A DNA stretch of 64,000 bases from Odontesthes bonariensis (lineage: Eukaryota; Chordata; Actinopteri; Atheriniformes; Atherinopsidae), in contig NC_134507.1 in the NCBI RefSeq assembly GCF_027942865.1, forward strand, positions 37,792,797 to 37,856,796, given 5' to 3'. Positions 20,023-32,049 of the stretch are shown piece by piece (position 1 is the first letter of the stretch; each line of letters begins with the position of its first letter). The position numbers and the translations under genes are program-made. The notes below the pieces were generated by a model, which saw only the letters and a list, made by a program, of their open reading frames with translations, was not told the DNA's origin and did not search any database.

Positions 20023-20110
20023 ATTTGACTGTATCCATTGAACTTATGATAGAATCATGCACCGTATTAGTCATTTTGGGGAACTCTGATTAAAGTTTTA
20101 ATAATGTCTC

Positions 20111-20835
20111 TTGCTGACATTACATTTTATAACATTTAAGTCTAAACACAGTACAGTACACAGGCCCGACACTCTGAGCCTTGTTCAGCACAACACAGAG
20201 GGACTGCCATCTCACATCGGTGACATCAGGAGACATCATGAGCTGTGCCTGGCAGATGTCCTGTGTCTGACAGAAACTCACCTGCAGGGCTCCTTTGTTG
20301 CAGACAGGCTGCATCTGGACGGCTACAACATGTTCAAGCGCAACAGACACACGTCCTACACTCAGTATCCTCAGATGGCCAGCAGAGCAGGTGGCGGGGT
20401 TGCTGTCTATGTGAGAAAGCACATTCAGGTGCGTGAGAGACAGTATTTGCAGAATGTGACTGATCTGGAGTTTGTGGCTTTGAAGGTTGAGGCTCCAGTC
20501 TGTGCAGTGATTGCAGCTGTGTACAGACCTCCTGACTACAGTCTGACACCGTTCCTGGAGAACCTGGGAAGCCTTTTGGATGGACTGTCACCCTGTTATT
20601 GTGTGTGGAGACTTCAATGAGAATCAGGTACTCAGGTCAACAAAGCCAGTTCTAGATGTGTTTCAGTCTAAGGGATATGTACAGCTGATCACCTCTGCCA
20701 CCACAGACAGGAACACGCTGCTTGACCTTATTTTCATTTCCCAGCCACAGCGATGTCTCCACTCAGGTGTCATGAGAACGTATTACAGCTATCACAACCC
20801 AGTGTTCTGTGTCCTGTCCACCAGGGAACCATGAA
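20111..20835 (+). pseudogene. APE-type endonuclease domain of a transposable element
   Basis: Two overlapping frames together give an exonuclease-endonuclease-phosphatase domain: LCLTETHLQ (catalytic E), RAGGGVAVYVRKH, AVYRPPDY, then after a frameshift near 20585 IVCGDFNEN (catalytic D and N), TTDRNTLLDLI and YYSYHNPVFCVL (catalytic H region). Such domains occur in L2/CR1-type LINEs and at the end of some fish Helitrons; the C-terminal motif resembles the latter. No RT or helicase lies next to it. Confidence 0.7.
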
Positions 20836-22388
20836 GAGGTCGCTGAGTCTTAAAAATCATGACAAATGTAAACAATTACTGCCTGAAGTTCGTAGTTTTG
20901 GTGAAGAGATGATAATGTTTTCTTCAGAAAAGTATAAAAAAAGTTTTATCACAAAATCTGAAGAGCTGAAATATGCTATTGATATTTAACTGAATCGGAT
21001 AATGACTTTTTCCAAATACTGTATTTTTTCTCAATATTGGACGTTTCTCCTCATAAAATATTATTGACAGCTAATATAATACTTATAATATAACCCTCAT
21101 ACCTGATTTAAAACACAACTTAATTTCTGAAAAGGGACATTTTTGTCCACTTTTAAAACCACCTAAAAACATCATGTATTAATATTTTTTTCCACTTTTG
21201 TTTTCATAAATCTTTTATTCCACTTCAGTTCTAATCATAACTACCAAGTTTTCAATTATTTAAAAAAAATGAACCCTTTAGATGCCAATTTGAACTTTTT
21301 AGCCCAAATTTGAAGCCTTTAGGTGCCAGTATTTTCAAAATATGGAATGCAAAGTGGAATTATTGAGTAGGGATAATTATGGTCTGGGATATAGCTAAAG
21401 CGGAACAAGTCAAATATTCTCTCTGCCTTCTGCTTCTGCACAAGAGAAACAACAAAGAAAGCAGAGTGCTGCGGAGATAACAGCAGCTGAGTCCAGAACT
21501 CATTAATACAACATGAATAACAGGAAAGTCTCTGAGGACATTAAACAGCTTTGGCTTGTTGTCAGATTCTGATCCATTCATGAAGCTAAACTGGTGGTTT
21601 GGTGCAGCAAACTGGTCCCAGCAGCTGGACATCAGTGGTTGGACTGGTGGACTACCTCAGTGAAGAGTAGAGGACATCTGGCTCTGCTGGAGACTCTGAA
21701 AACAAACACACACAGTTCCAGCTGCAGGAAACACAACTCCAGGAGAAAGGATTGAAGCTGATTATCTCTGGGACGTTCAGGATCAGAGGCTCCCGCATAC
21801 CTGCAGCTCCCCCTTTCATTCAGGCAGGAAAAGTCAAAGGCCTGAGGCCAAATACATCAGATGTTGCTGCATACTTGAAATGAAAGTGTTTCTGCAGCCA
21901 AAGACATTTGTACTATATTTGCACTTTATATAACTGGATGAGAATCGATAAGCGACATCGATAATGGAACCGGAATTGGTCAATTTCTAACATTTCCCAT
22001 CCCAAATCCTGGGAACCTGGTGAGTGTGAAAATGATGCACTGATGGTGGATAAAGCAGTGGGACACGTCCAGCAGTGGAGCTGCAACAGAGCTGGAGTCC
22101 GGTTGGGTTATCTGAGCATAGAGGCTGGAAGCAGGGTGAACAGCTGAGCTGCTTCTGTGCAGAGTTGGGAATAAAGAGCAGCTGTACCTCTGGTCCTGTT
22201 GGATCTGATGACTGTTTGTCCAGAAGTGAGGTGGTCTGTCCTGACTGCAGAGTAGACTGCAGCTGTGAGAAGTCTCAGCATCAGAGAACAGACGGACATC
22301 TGCAGGAGGAAGCTGCAGCTGTGCTTTCACATGCACACTTTCTAACTCCACAGGACTATTCTGGCAAAGTTCAGAATACAACTTTAGG
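20836..22388. other. No gene recognised
   Basis: A/T-rich up to 21350, then mixed sequence. Open frames are short and show no family signature. Confidence 0.4.
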
Positions 22389-22640
22389 CAATACAGTAGC
22401 ATTTGCTTGTTGTGTGGAAATAAACCGTCTAACATGGTCCCAAACCAGCTCAAACTTCATCTCCAAACTAAACATCCGTCACTTCAGAACAAGAACACCA
22501 AGTATTTGGTTTGCCTGCATCAACACGCTGAGGAACAGGCAACTTTCATGAGAAAAACCTCTGAGGTTTCTCTGAATGTTTGCTACGTGGAAGCTGAACT
22601 CAAAGCAAATAAAAGCAGCCACACAGGAGCAGAGGCGTGA
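22389..22640 (+). pseudogene. BED-finger/ZBED-like hAT fragment
   Basis: The reading frame contains LCGNKPSNMVPNQLKLHLQTKHP (a C-x2-like start and H-x3-5-H pattern of a degenerate BED finger) followed by residues typical of ZBED5/SCAND3-type domesticated hAT proteins. It is a short isolated fragment with a lost upstream Cys region. Confidence 0.55.
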
Positions 22641-22989
22641 ATACTACCTGCCTGCAGAGCCTTTGTAATGAGATGCTCGGGCCTAACGCTGCTTAACAAG
22701 CAGCTAAAGTTCCTCCGTCAGAGAACACAGTTTCAGACATATTGATGATGGAGTTTTAGAGCATCTGAATGAACTGAACACTGACATGAAAACCCGCTCA
22801 CAAGCACGACAATGGATTCTGCCCAAAGATGCACCTCTGGAAACAACACCTGGAACGGGCCAACCTTGACATGTTCCCCCTCTGAAATGACTGAAATGAA
22901 GTGTTGCAGCACTTTGGGGGATAATCAGGTCAGGCCTAGAGAAGGAGCTCACCTCCCAGGAAGGTTTACTCCAGGAGCCTCCAGCCCAC

Positions 22990-23165
22990 TGTTGATCCTG
23001 CGGTTCAGAGGAACAACGGACCAGATATTCATCAACGCAGTTACTGAAGGGGTCGTGGGAGTTTGAACACACAGTCCACATGTTTTTGTTGACTTAGAGA
23101 AGGCGTATAACCACGTCCCCCGAGGGATCCTGTGAGAGGTGCTGAGTGTGACGTCATGAGGGCGA
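22990..23165 (+). pseudogene. RTE-type LINE reverse transcriptase scrap
   Basis: FVDLEKAYNHVPRGIL is the RT domain motif that starts the palm in RTE LINEs. Stops and frameshifts surround it. Confidence 0.6.
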
Positions 23166-24930
23166 GTAGAAAGCATGATTTACAGACTAAGACGTGCTGT
23201 GTGAGTGTGGCTGAATGTGGCAGGTAGTGTTGAAGCTCTGAGTGCTCATTAAGATCAGAAAAGTGCTGTACAGGAACAGTCCATTTCTACTTTCTGATAA
23301 GGTTCTGTGTGGGCATGGCCTAAAGCCCATCTCTATCTGACACCACTGTCTCTTAGAGTTCCTCAAACATTTCCTGCTGTCGACTTTAGCAGAAAACACC
23401 TGAGCTGAAACAAGGTGGGGCGAGCAGTGGTAAAGCCCTGCTGCCCCCCCCACAGACCACTCACACCGTTTATTCTTTACACGCTCAGCTGCAGGAGTTT
23501 GGATCAAACTGAGCATTTATTTTGCATTCTTTTCACTTAGTTTCTGTCCGCTCTGAGTTGTGTAAAGTTCCTCCTGAAGCAGCTCATCATCATGTGTTTT
23601 CCATCCGACCTCAGCCTGACCTGTTTTAATGTCCCCTCCACTATCAGAAGTTCTCCACAGAGCAGGAACAGTTAAAGGATTTCAGCTGAAGCAGAAAAAC
23701 ACAGCTTCTCTACTTACAGAGCAGCTGCTGAACACTTGTTTCCATCGTTGTGTCTCTCACTCATTTGGCCAGTTTGAGCTGGTTGTTGAAGCCCCAAATA
23801 AAGCCCGCCCTCTTCCTGAGTGGGTCCCTGTGGTTTCTTCTTCTCTTCATACACCAGGGGGCAAAGTTTTTAAAGATACAAGCCATAAACCATTAATTCC
23901 AGAAATATGTCCAAAGCTGAATGAACATGTTGTAAATAATCAGATCAGATAAATCATCTACCTTTAACTGATGTATGACTGAGCATCTGGACGCACGGCT
24001 TGGGCTGCGAGCTGAAAGACAGCTGTGACTCAGAGCATCTGAGGGAACTGAACCCATGATGAGTCCAACCCCAGGCAGCATCCCATCATCCTGAGCTGCT
24101 CCTTGTGAGCAGCGTTGTTGAACTTTAAAAGTCGTCTGGTCGTAGTTTCCACGTTCTCTGAGGCTCAGAGCTTTCAGCCGACAGCCTGAGCTGTTCAAGG
24201 GTTGAATCCTAAAGTTTCTCTTTTCATTTTGGCTTGATAAATCCCAGCCTGCTCTGAGCTGAACAACCTGCCCTTCCTTTCCTAACAGCCATCAGCATCC
24301 ACAGGAGCTGAAGCCCCTCCCTCTGCTTCCAGAAGCTGCTCTGCATCTGCCTGAACCGCCCAATCACAGCTTCAGCCTCCTTTCTGAGCTGCTTCCATTC
24401 TTCTGTTGGGATGCTGAACTGCAGACTTTATTTCTTTAGGAGCTTTCATCCCTCATCCTGACAAACTAAAAGCTGTTCAGTACCAGTTTGAGCCATTAAA
24501 TCAGAGAATGAAACTTTCCACCTTAAAGCTTTTCACTCTTTGCTTTGGCCTCTAAAACCTGGAGACATTAAACTCTTTAAGCAGCTCTCACAGGACTTGA
24601 ACATATGATCTCCGAGTCCCAAAGCAGTTTATTGACCCTCTGAGCGATGCCTCTGCTGCTTTGTGCTGCTTTCTTGGCACTTTTTACCTGAGACTGATGA
24701 CCACAGACACCATCTTTTAGTCTTCCAACATGTTTCTTGTGAAGCAGCTTTGCTCATCAACTGTCTCTGGTTTGTTCAGCTGCTTGGTGTTCTGTCTCAT
24801 GCTCTGTATCCCAATAAAGTCTCCGACTTGTTGGTTTCAAACTTTGAAGACTGAGAAAAATTGAGTGGAACCTGGAAAAGGCTTGAACTCAGTCCCTATG
24901 AAAAGAAAATGAAAATAGAAAGTTTAGGAT
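23166..24930. other. No gene recognised
   Basis: Mixed-composition sequence with a C-run near 23444 and no convincing exon, RNA or terminal repeat. Confidence 0.4.
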
Positions 24931-25135
24931 TCAACCTTTCAGTGTGTAGTTGATCCATGTAGTTGTCTTATCCACCAGTGACCTCACATTTCCCCTGATG
25001 ATCGAGGTAAGAAATGCTTTAAACTTCCTCCTCCTTTTCCTCCATGTTGTTCCTGCTCTGCATCCTAGACGTCTCCTCTTCAGCTCATCCAGATTTGGGG
25101 TATTTTTCCAGCCATTTCTTGGGCTTTTGTGAAGC
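24931..25135 (-). pseudogene. LINE ORF2 start (endonuclease N-terminus)
   Basis: The minus strand encodes LKRRRLGCRAGTTWRKRRRKFKAF... followed by SIIRGNVRSLVDKT, the beginning of a fish LINE endonuclease domain. The element is cut on the 5' side by the MITE at 25139. Confidence 0.6.
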
Positions 25136-25138
25136 TCA

Positions 25139-25738
25139 GGCCGTTTCTCAATATACGTTCTTGTCCGTACTTGTGTTCTTGTGTTCTTGTGAAACGTCAT
25201 CAGTCGCAGCCCAAGTACTGTCCCAATACACAAGTTCGCATTTCGCCGAGAACGGTGAAAGTTCCCAGATGTGTTCTCGACACGCCCATTTTACCGAGGA
25301 TGCATCGGTAGCTAACTTGTGCTAACTTGTCAGCGCAAATATCCCACAATACCCGAGCCGAAATCAACAGGCTGAAGCTGATTTCATTTAAGCTCTAAAC
25401 TCTTTAAATATATCACTTTATCCACGTTTAAAACATTTTGAGGCGAGAAAGTAGCCCTTTAGATCCCGATTTTATCGTTAATTTGTCTTAATACCAGCTA
25501 TTTACAATTTTGTTCGGAAGAATTCTGCACCTCAAACTTGTCAGCGCTTGGATGAAAAAGCCCAGCTGTTTAATCAGAGCAGGCTGCCTCGGGCACGAAG
25601 AACGCATCGTCTCAAAACTGAAAACGGAGCATGTGTACTTGTGATCTCCCGAGTTCATTCTTCCGAGGTTGACTAACAAGAACATTCTCCTCAAGAACAC
25701 AAGTCTGTTCTTTGCATTCTTGGTATTGAGAAACGGCC
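25139..25738. mobile_element. 600-bp non-autonomous DNA transposon, Harbinger-like ends
   Basis: Terminal inverted repeats GGCCGTTTCTCAATA (left) and TATTGAGAAACGGCC (right) with TCA on both sides (25136-25138 and 25739-25741) as a 3-bp target duplication. It contains no transposase. The 3-bp duplication suggests the PIF/Harbinger group; the assignment is tentative. Confidence 0.75.
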
Positions 25739-25741
25739 TCA

Positions 25742-28038
25742 GTTACCTGCACCAACAGGTGAACAACTTTCTCGTTGCTACGGTTACGCATCATAACAGA
25801 TGTGAAAAACTACCAGAGTGACCAGCAGAAGTCCTTCCAGCAGCATCCACACCAGCTCAGAAACATGTTTTAGAAGTTTCTGTTTTCACAGAGAAAATCT
25901 GAAGAAGATGCAAAGAATTCTGGAATAATGGTGCTGACCTGGTTCGGTTCCACCTGAACCCAAAACATTTCATCCGGAGCCAAAAGCTTCCATCCAATTT
26001 GTATCATCAATCTACATTTATAAATAACTAAAGCTGACATATGAGTTTATTATTTTATTTTTTTAACTAAAGAGGAAAACCTCCATTTAATCAGAAGTTA
26101 CAGCAGATTAAATCTATAAGTTAGTGTAAATATAAATATATATGGCGAAAAACACTTACTTCATGGTCGCACTGGAGGAAACTCAGGTATTCTGCAGAAG
26201 CACAGGAGTTCATCCCCTTCAGATATCTGACGTTGATTCCTGCTTCAAGAATCAATGAGAAATCCCCACCAGTGAAACGACACTGCCACCAGGAGGTCAT
26301 ATTGGAACATTACACTATTGTTTGGATCCAGCACTGTGTTCTTCAACAACCTTCAGTTTTACAGATCATTATGGAGGTGGAAAAAGTGAACACAAACTAC
26401 TGAAAAACACTGAAGCACAGAAGCAGCGCTCAGTGTGCTTTGGGAGCAGGAACCCCAGAAAGACTCCTGGGGACTGAGGGTATTTTCCTCATTTTTACGT
26501 CCCTTCATTCATTTGCCTTTTTCAAGCACTTGTTATTACTTCTTTGAATTGGCTGATGAGACAATTCTTCTTGCTGCTTCCTGATTTTGATTGGTTTCAG
26601 GTGTAGTCTGAGTAAGAGGAGAGAATAATGCAAAACAAGAAACTGCAGCACTGATCAGACACGGCTGGATCTCAACAGGAAACACTCACTGAGAACCAGA
26701 TCTAACGTGTGACTTCCACTGTGAGTCAGCTCAGTTACAAACTGGGTTTAACTTCTGAGGTTCGTCTCTGACTGAGGGACTGTCTCTGTCCCGCTAACAG
26801 CCCCCCAGCTGGCTCGCCATGTTTTGCCACATATACACAACATGACGGGGTTCATTCGGGGGAGGTGACTTCACTGATGACCATCTGCATACAGGAAGAC
26901 AGTCCTGCGTAACATTCAGTCGCTACAGCGACTGTCTTGCATTTCTGGTGGCTACTTCCTGTTCAGCCAGGACCGTAGCGCCAGTCGCTAACACACAAAA
27001 GTCACCGTGATCACATCTTTAGGCCAAAGTGGGATTTGTCAGTGAGATTCTCCCACTGTGAGCCGCAGAAAGCGTTTTCTAAGAAACTCTTAAGGACATA
27101 ATAGCTGTGGGGACGTAGTTACCACAAGAACACAATACAACTCCAAGTCTGTGCTGAACATTTTCCACTGAAATGCTCAGGGTACGCCAAACACAGTCAG
27201 CTTAAAACTAAAGGGAACAAAAACAGCCTGAAGCAGGTTTAAATCATCAGCGTTTGAGTTTGTAGATACAATCCAATAAAGTATAAGGGTGTCGTGTGCA
27301 CACTCTGCCACCGGGTGTTCTGGGTAAGTTGTGTAGCCGTCGGGGCAGAAGAAGAAGAAGAAGAAGAAGAGTTGTGGACTAAAACAACGTGAGCAGCGCG
27401 ACTGAGAGCATCTGAGATTACAGCAGAATGTCTGTTTGGTAAATCTGCTCAGTACCTGATTGTGTGAGTAACTGAGCAGTTGTAGAAGCAACAAACAGAT
27501 CAGTTCAGTTTTCTCGTGTTAAACGGTTCAATTCAAAGTACCGTTAGCCTGCTTAGCTGCCTTTTCCCTCTGCAGCCATGACGTTTGGACTAAAATCCGT
27601 TCACACATCTGAGTCCAACACAACAGACATTTGAAAGAGTTTCACAGCTTGAAGTTGAGCCTCGTGCCCTTTTAGTGTTGGAACAGCCTTAACTTTCAGC
27701 TTCAGTCATGAGCATCATACAGCTGTCTGGGAAGTACAGGGAACAACTCCAAACCTTTTTCAGACTGCGTTAAAGATTTCTGGGTCTTTGGGGAAGATGA
27801 TAACTTTCCCTCGTAACCAAACACACATTTTCTTCAAAAATATCTGTGTAGCAAGAACAGGAAAAGCATGAGAAAAGTTAACATCTGACCTTTAATGAAA
27901 TGCAGAACAATAAAATACAGAGGATACATAAGATTTTTAATCTGAACAAATGCAAGGCTTCTGATTGGTAGTTCCTCTTGCTGCTCTCAGGTGAATGTTT
28001 GCTTATCTGCCGTAAAAATTATTGTTGATTTAAGCCAA
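25742..28038. other. No gene recognised; (GAA)n at 27347-27371
   Basis: No exon or RNA gene is supported. A GAA microsatellite lies within a short GC-richer patch (27300-27420) that could be a promoter or 5' UTR. The last few hundred bases are the likely 3' UTR of the minus-strand zinc-finger gene. Confidence 0.4.
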
Positions 28039-31000
28039 TCATTTCTCTGCAGTGTGACTACGTTGGTGTCTCTTTAGACGACCTAATCCAGTGAAAGCTG
28101 CCCCACACTGACCACAGATGAAAGGTTTCTCTCCTGTGTGAATATGTTGGTGTGTCGTTAGATTACCTAATCTAGTGAAAGCTGCCCCACACTGGTCACA
28201 GCTGAACGGCTTCTCTCCTGTGTGTATACGTTGGTGTGTCTTTAGATTACCTAATGTAGTGAAAGCTGCCCCACACTGGTCACAGCTGAACGGCTTCTCA
28301 CCTGTGTGTATACGTTGGTGTGTCTTTAGATTACCTAATCCAGTGAAAGCTGCCCCACACTGACCACAGCTGAACGGCTTCTCTCCTGTGTGAATAAGTT
28401 GGTGCGTCTTTAGACTACCTAATCTAGTGAAAGCTGCCCCACACTGACCACAGCTGAAAGGCTTCTCTCCTGTGTGAATACGTTGGTGTGTCTTTAGACT
28501 ACCTAATTGAGTGAAAGCTACCCCACACTGACCACAGCTGTATGGCTTCTCTCCTGAGTGAATACGTTGGTGTTTCTTTAGACTACCTAATGTAGTGAAA
28601 GCTGCCCCACACTGACCACAGCTGAACGGCTTCTCTCCTGTGTGAATAAGTTGGTGTGTCTTTAGACTACCTAATGTAGTGAAAGCTGCCCCACACTGAA
28701 CACAGCTGAAAGGCTTCTCTCCTGTGTGTATACGTTGGTGTGTCTTTAGATTACCTAATCTAGTGAAAGCTGCCCCACACTGGTCACAGCTGAAAGGTTT
28801 CTCTCCTGTGTGAATAAGTTCGTGTGTCTTTAGATTACCTAATCTAGTGAAAGCTGCCCCACACTGACCACAGCTGAAAGGCTTCTCTCCTGAGTGAATA
28901 CGTTGGTGTCTCTTTAGATTAGCTAATGCAGTGAAAGCTGCCCCACACTGGTCACAGCTGTATGGCTTCTCTCCAGTATGAAGCCTCTGATGATACCTCA
29001 GATTTGATCGTTTGATAACTTTCCCACAGTCCTTACAGCAGTGCCATCTGGATCCCTCTTGGGCTCCATGTTTCTGCAATGACAGAGAGGAAGAAGACTT
29101 AGATCCTTTTGAAGTTCACACAAAAGATTTATCTAAGCTAACCTACGCTAACCAACATATTCTAACTGGAGCTGGACAGGCCGAGCCACACAGGTCTCAA
29201 TATCTCAGATCAAACGTGAACGCTGAGGGTGCGTTTATAAGTGCCCTCAGCTATCAGCACTGTGCTCTGATGTGTTCTGCACACGTTCAGCTTTTTAAGC
29301 AGTAAACTCTTGCTTTTTGCTTTTTCACTAATTCTTTTTGTCATGATGAAACTGAAAAGGAACTTGAGCTACAATATTTCTAAATGATGGAAGGAACCAG
29401 AGTCTTGTCCAAGTTGTTCACTTAAACACCATGTAGAGGTTGGGCTGAAAAAGGTTGATGGCCGCTGGTTTAAAGGAATAAAAGTAACAGTGGTGGTAAT
29501 ACATGACATTCTTTACACTTAACCCACTTAATGTGGTTCAACACTTTAAGTACCTCGGGGTAATCTTTGATTCTAATCTTAATTTTAAGCAACACTTTAA
29601 AAAAGTCACAAATACAATTAAATTTAACTTATCAAATTTCAAACATGCGAGACCCTTCCTGACTATGGAGTCAGCGAAGACTTCTACGCATGCAGTGATA
29701 CTTCCTCGTATTTCCTGCTGTTATACAACATGGTCACATACATCAGAGTGCAAAATCTTGGACTTTGATAGCCATCAGCTGTTTTTGGATGTCTGTCTCA
29801 TCTTTCAGGTTTCCAAAGGATTAGCCCCTCCACTATTACAGGATTTCATAAAGACAGAATCCTCTAGAGTAAACCCCAGAGCACTAGAGGAGACTGATGT
29901 GCAATGATGCAGGACTAAGTTTGGCCAAGTGGTGGAGTCCATCAGAGGAACAGTGCTGGAACACACTGCCAACTCGTGTTAGAAACTGGGACAATTCCAC
30001 CACCTTTAAAAAGACCCTTAAACAGTGGTTGAAAACAGCCAGAGCTGCTCTCATGGGTCACCTCTGCGTCTTTTCTCTTTTGTGTACGGACTCTTAACTT
30101 TGATGTGAATCTTTCTAAATATTTTCTGTTTGTTTGTTTTTTAGTTTTTGTCATGGTGTATTGTCTGTATGTTTTTATGATACCTGCCTGAGGATAACGG
30201 ATGAAATTTAGCAACTGTGCTAACTCCGGCATATTTACATGCCTTGCTGATATGTTGATTAATGTGCAGTGTCAGTGTTTCCCACACATAGACTAATTCG
30301 TGGCGGTGCGCCACAGATTCAACACCGGCCGCCACATATTGCATTTCGTTATTATTATTTTTTTTAATGCTATTTAAAAAATACTCGTATTCGTTAAGCT
30401 GCATTTCCTTTCCCTGCTCTCCCTCCGTCTCTGTCAGTCATGCGTCTCTCTCACATAGCCTACACACACACACACACAGCCCCTCCCCTCCGTGCTCACC
30501 GCGTGTGTCTCCATCAGCGAGATCATCCCTGGAAGCATCGCTAGCTTCAGCGTCGCGTTAGATTAGCTCAACCGAAAGAAGACGGCTGGCGAAATTCACG
30601 AAAGGTTGGTATTACGTGCACCGTCCTTTATAAAATCACACATTAAAAAGTCCTATAAAAATATTTTATATTTTTAATACAATGTTGTCCCGTCCCAACC
30701 CGACCCATAGCAAACAAGCGATTACGCCTTCTTTATAAAGTTAACTAGTCGCAAGTTTGCCGTAAAAAAATAAAAAAAGTAGTTGGGTTGTCGAGGTCAA
30801 AACACTAGCAGCTGTGAATCAAATAAAGTAGGTTTTTTAAACTCTTACACTGAATGTTTGCTGCTTCAATCCAGATGAGTATTGAAAAATATTTTCCGCG
30901 ATTGAAAAAGAGACGTGCGTGTTGAGGATGAGGAGCAGCCTGAACCGGAGGTATCAGTCTGAAACAGCTGAACAGTCCGACCAGTGTAATTAGCTATGTT

Positions 31001-32031
31001 ATTCATTTGTTTACAATGAAGATGTGAATATTAATACAATAAAGTTCTGTGTGACCAATTATTAACAAAGGAATTATTTTGAAGAATTTTTATTTCTAAA
31101 CCCCCCCGTGGCCCACCACCACACATTGCCTTCACATCTGTGGGAAACACTGAGTGTCCTAACCAAATAAATAAGAAATAAAATAAAAACGTCCTCCACA
31201 CTGACCTGTGGCCCGGTGGACCCAGAGGATGAGCGGGCTCGTTTCCTGGTGGAGGGGTTCTGCTCCTGGTTCAGCTCCTGGTTCTGCTCCTGTTTCTGCT
31301 CCTGGTTCTGCTCCTGGTTCAGCTCCTGCTTCAGCTCCTGGTTCTGCTCCTGTTTCTGCTCCTGGTTCTGCTCCTGGTTCTGCTCCTGCTTCAGCTCCTG
31401 CTTCAGCTCCTGGTTCTGCTCCTGTTTCTGCTCCTGGTTCTGCTCCTCTTTCTGCTCCTGGTTCTGCTCCTGGTTCTGCTCCTGGTTCTGCTCCTGCTTC
31501 AGCTCCTGCTTCAGCTCCTGGTACTGCTCCTGGTTCTGCTCCTGGTTCTGCTCCTGGTTCTGCTCCTGGTTCTGCTCCTGCTTCAGCTCCTGGTACTGCT
31601 CCTGGTTCTGCACCTGGTTCAGCTCCTGGTTCAGCTCCTGGTTCAGCGCCTGGTTCTGCTCCTGGTTCTGCTCCTGCTTCAGCTCCTGGTACTGCTCCTG
31701 GTTCTGCTCCTGGTTCTGATCCTGGTTCTGCTCCTGGTTCTGCTCCTGCTTCAGCTCCTGGTACTGCTCCTGGTTCTGCACCTGGTTCTGCTCCTGCTTC
31801 AGCTCCTGCTTCAGCTCCTGGTACTGCTCCTGGTTCTGCACCTGGTTCAGCTCCTGGTTCAGCTCCTGGTTCAGCGCCTGGTTCTGCTCCTGGTTCAGCT
31901 CCTGGTTCAGCTCCTGGTTCAGCGCCTGGTTCTGCTCCTGGTTCAGCTCCTGGTTCAGCTCCTGGTTCAGCGCCTGGTTCAGCTCCTGGTTCAGCTCCTG
32001 GTGCTCCATTCTGGTTCTCCGACTGATGGAC
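28039..32031 (-). CDS. C2H2 zinc-finger protein with Gln-rich repeat exon
   Basis: The last exon is 28039-29073, after an acceptor (TTGCAG). It encodes twelve tandem C2H2 fingers joined by TGEKP/SGEKP linkers. The first is diverged (CKDCGKVIKRSNLRYH); fingers 2-12 are near copies with FSCGQCGAAFT cores. The preceding exon is probably 31206-32031: its acceptor is TTGCAG, its first Met is at 32009, and its donor CAG|GTCAG follows STRKRARSSSGSTGPQ, a linker common before fish zinc-finger arrays. Most of that exon is a 12-bp minisatellite giving (QELN/QEQN)n for about 60 units. The intron contains a LINE fragment and an 880-bp hAT-like element. Likely a DNA-binding nuclear protein. More 5' exons may exist. 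Confidence 0.75.
29503..30100 (+). pseudogene. L2-like LINE ORF2 3' fragment
   Basis: The frame contains VVQHFKYLGVIFDSNLNFKQH and TNTIKFNLSNFKH, then GLAPPLLQDFI, and after a frameshift CWNTLPTRVRNW with FKKTLKQWLK. These are post-RT motifs of fish L2-clade LINEs. It lies in the intron of the zinc-finger gene, antisense to it. Confidence 0.75.
30273..31152. mobile_element. 880-bp non-autonomous hAT-like element
   Basis: Ends are CAGTGTTTCCCACA and TGTGGGAAACACTG, perfect inverted repeats, with AGTGT on both sides (30268-30272 and 31153-31157). CAGTG ends are characteristic of hAT elements. The flank match is only 5 bp rather than the usual 8. It contains a CA run and no transposase frame. 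Confidence 0.75.
31262..32005 (-). repeat. 12-bp minisatellite, coding
   Basis: About 60 units of CAGGAGCAGAAC / CAGGAGCTGAAC (minus strand) with higher-order blocks. Because 12 is a multiple of three and the unit has no stop, several frames on both strands stay open here. Only the QELN/QEQN frame joins the gene. Confidence 0.9.
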
Positions 32032-32049
32032 TCTGCAACAGTCAGCACA

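Noticed and set aside
27347-27371. GAA run as a coding Glu or Lys tract
   Set aside because: No reading frame or splice context; a simple microsatellite.
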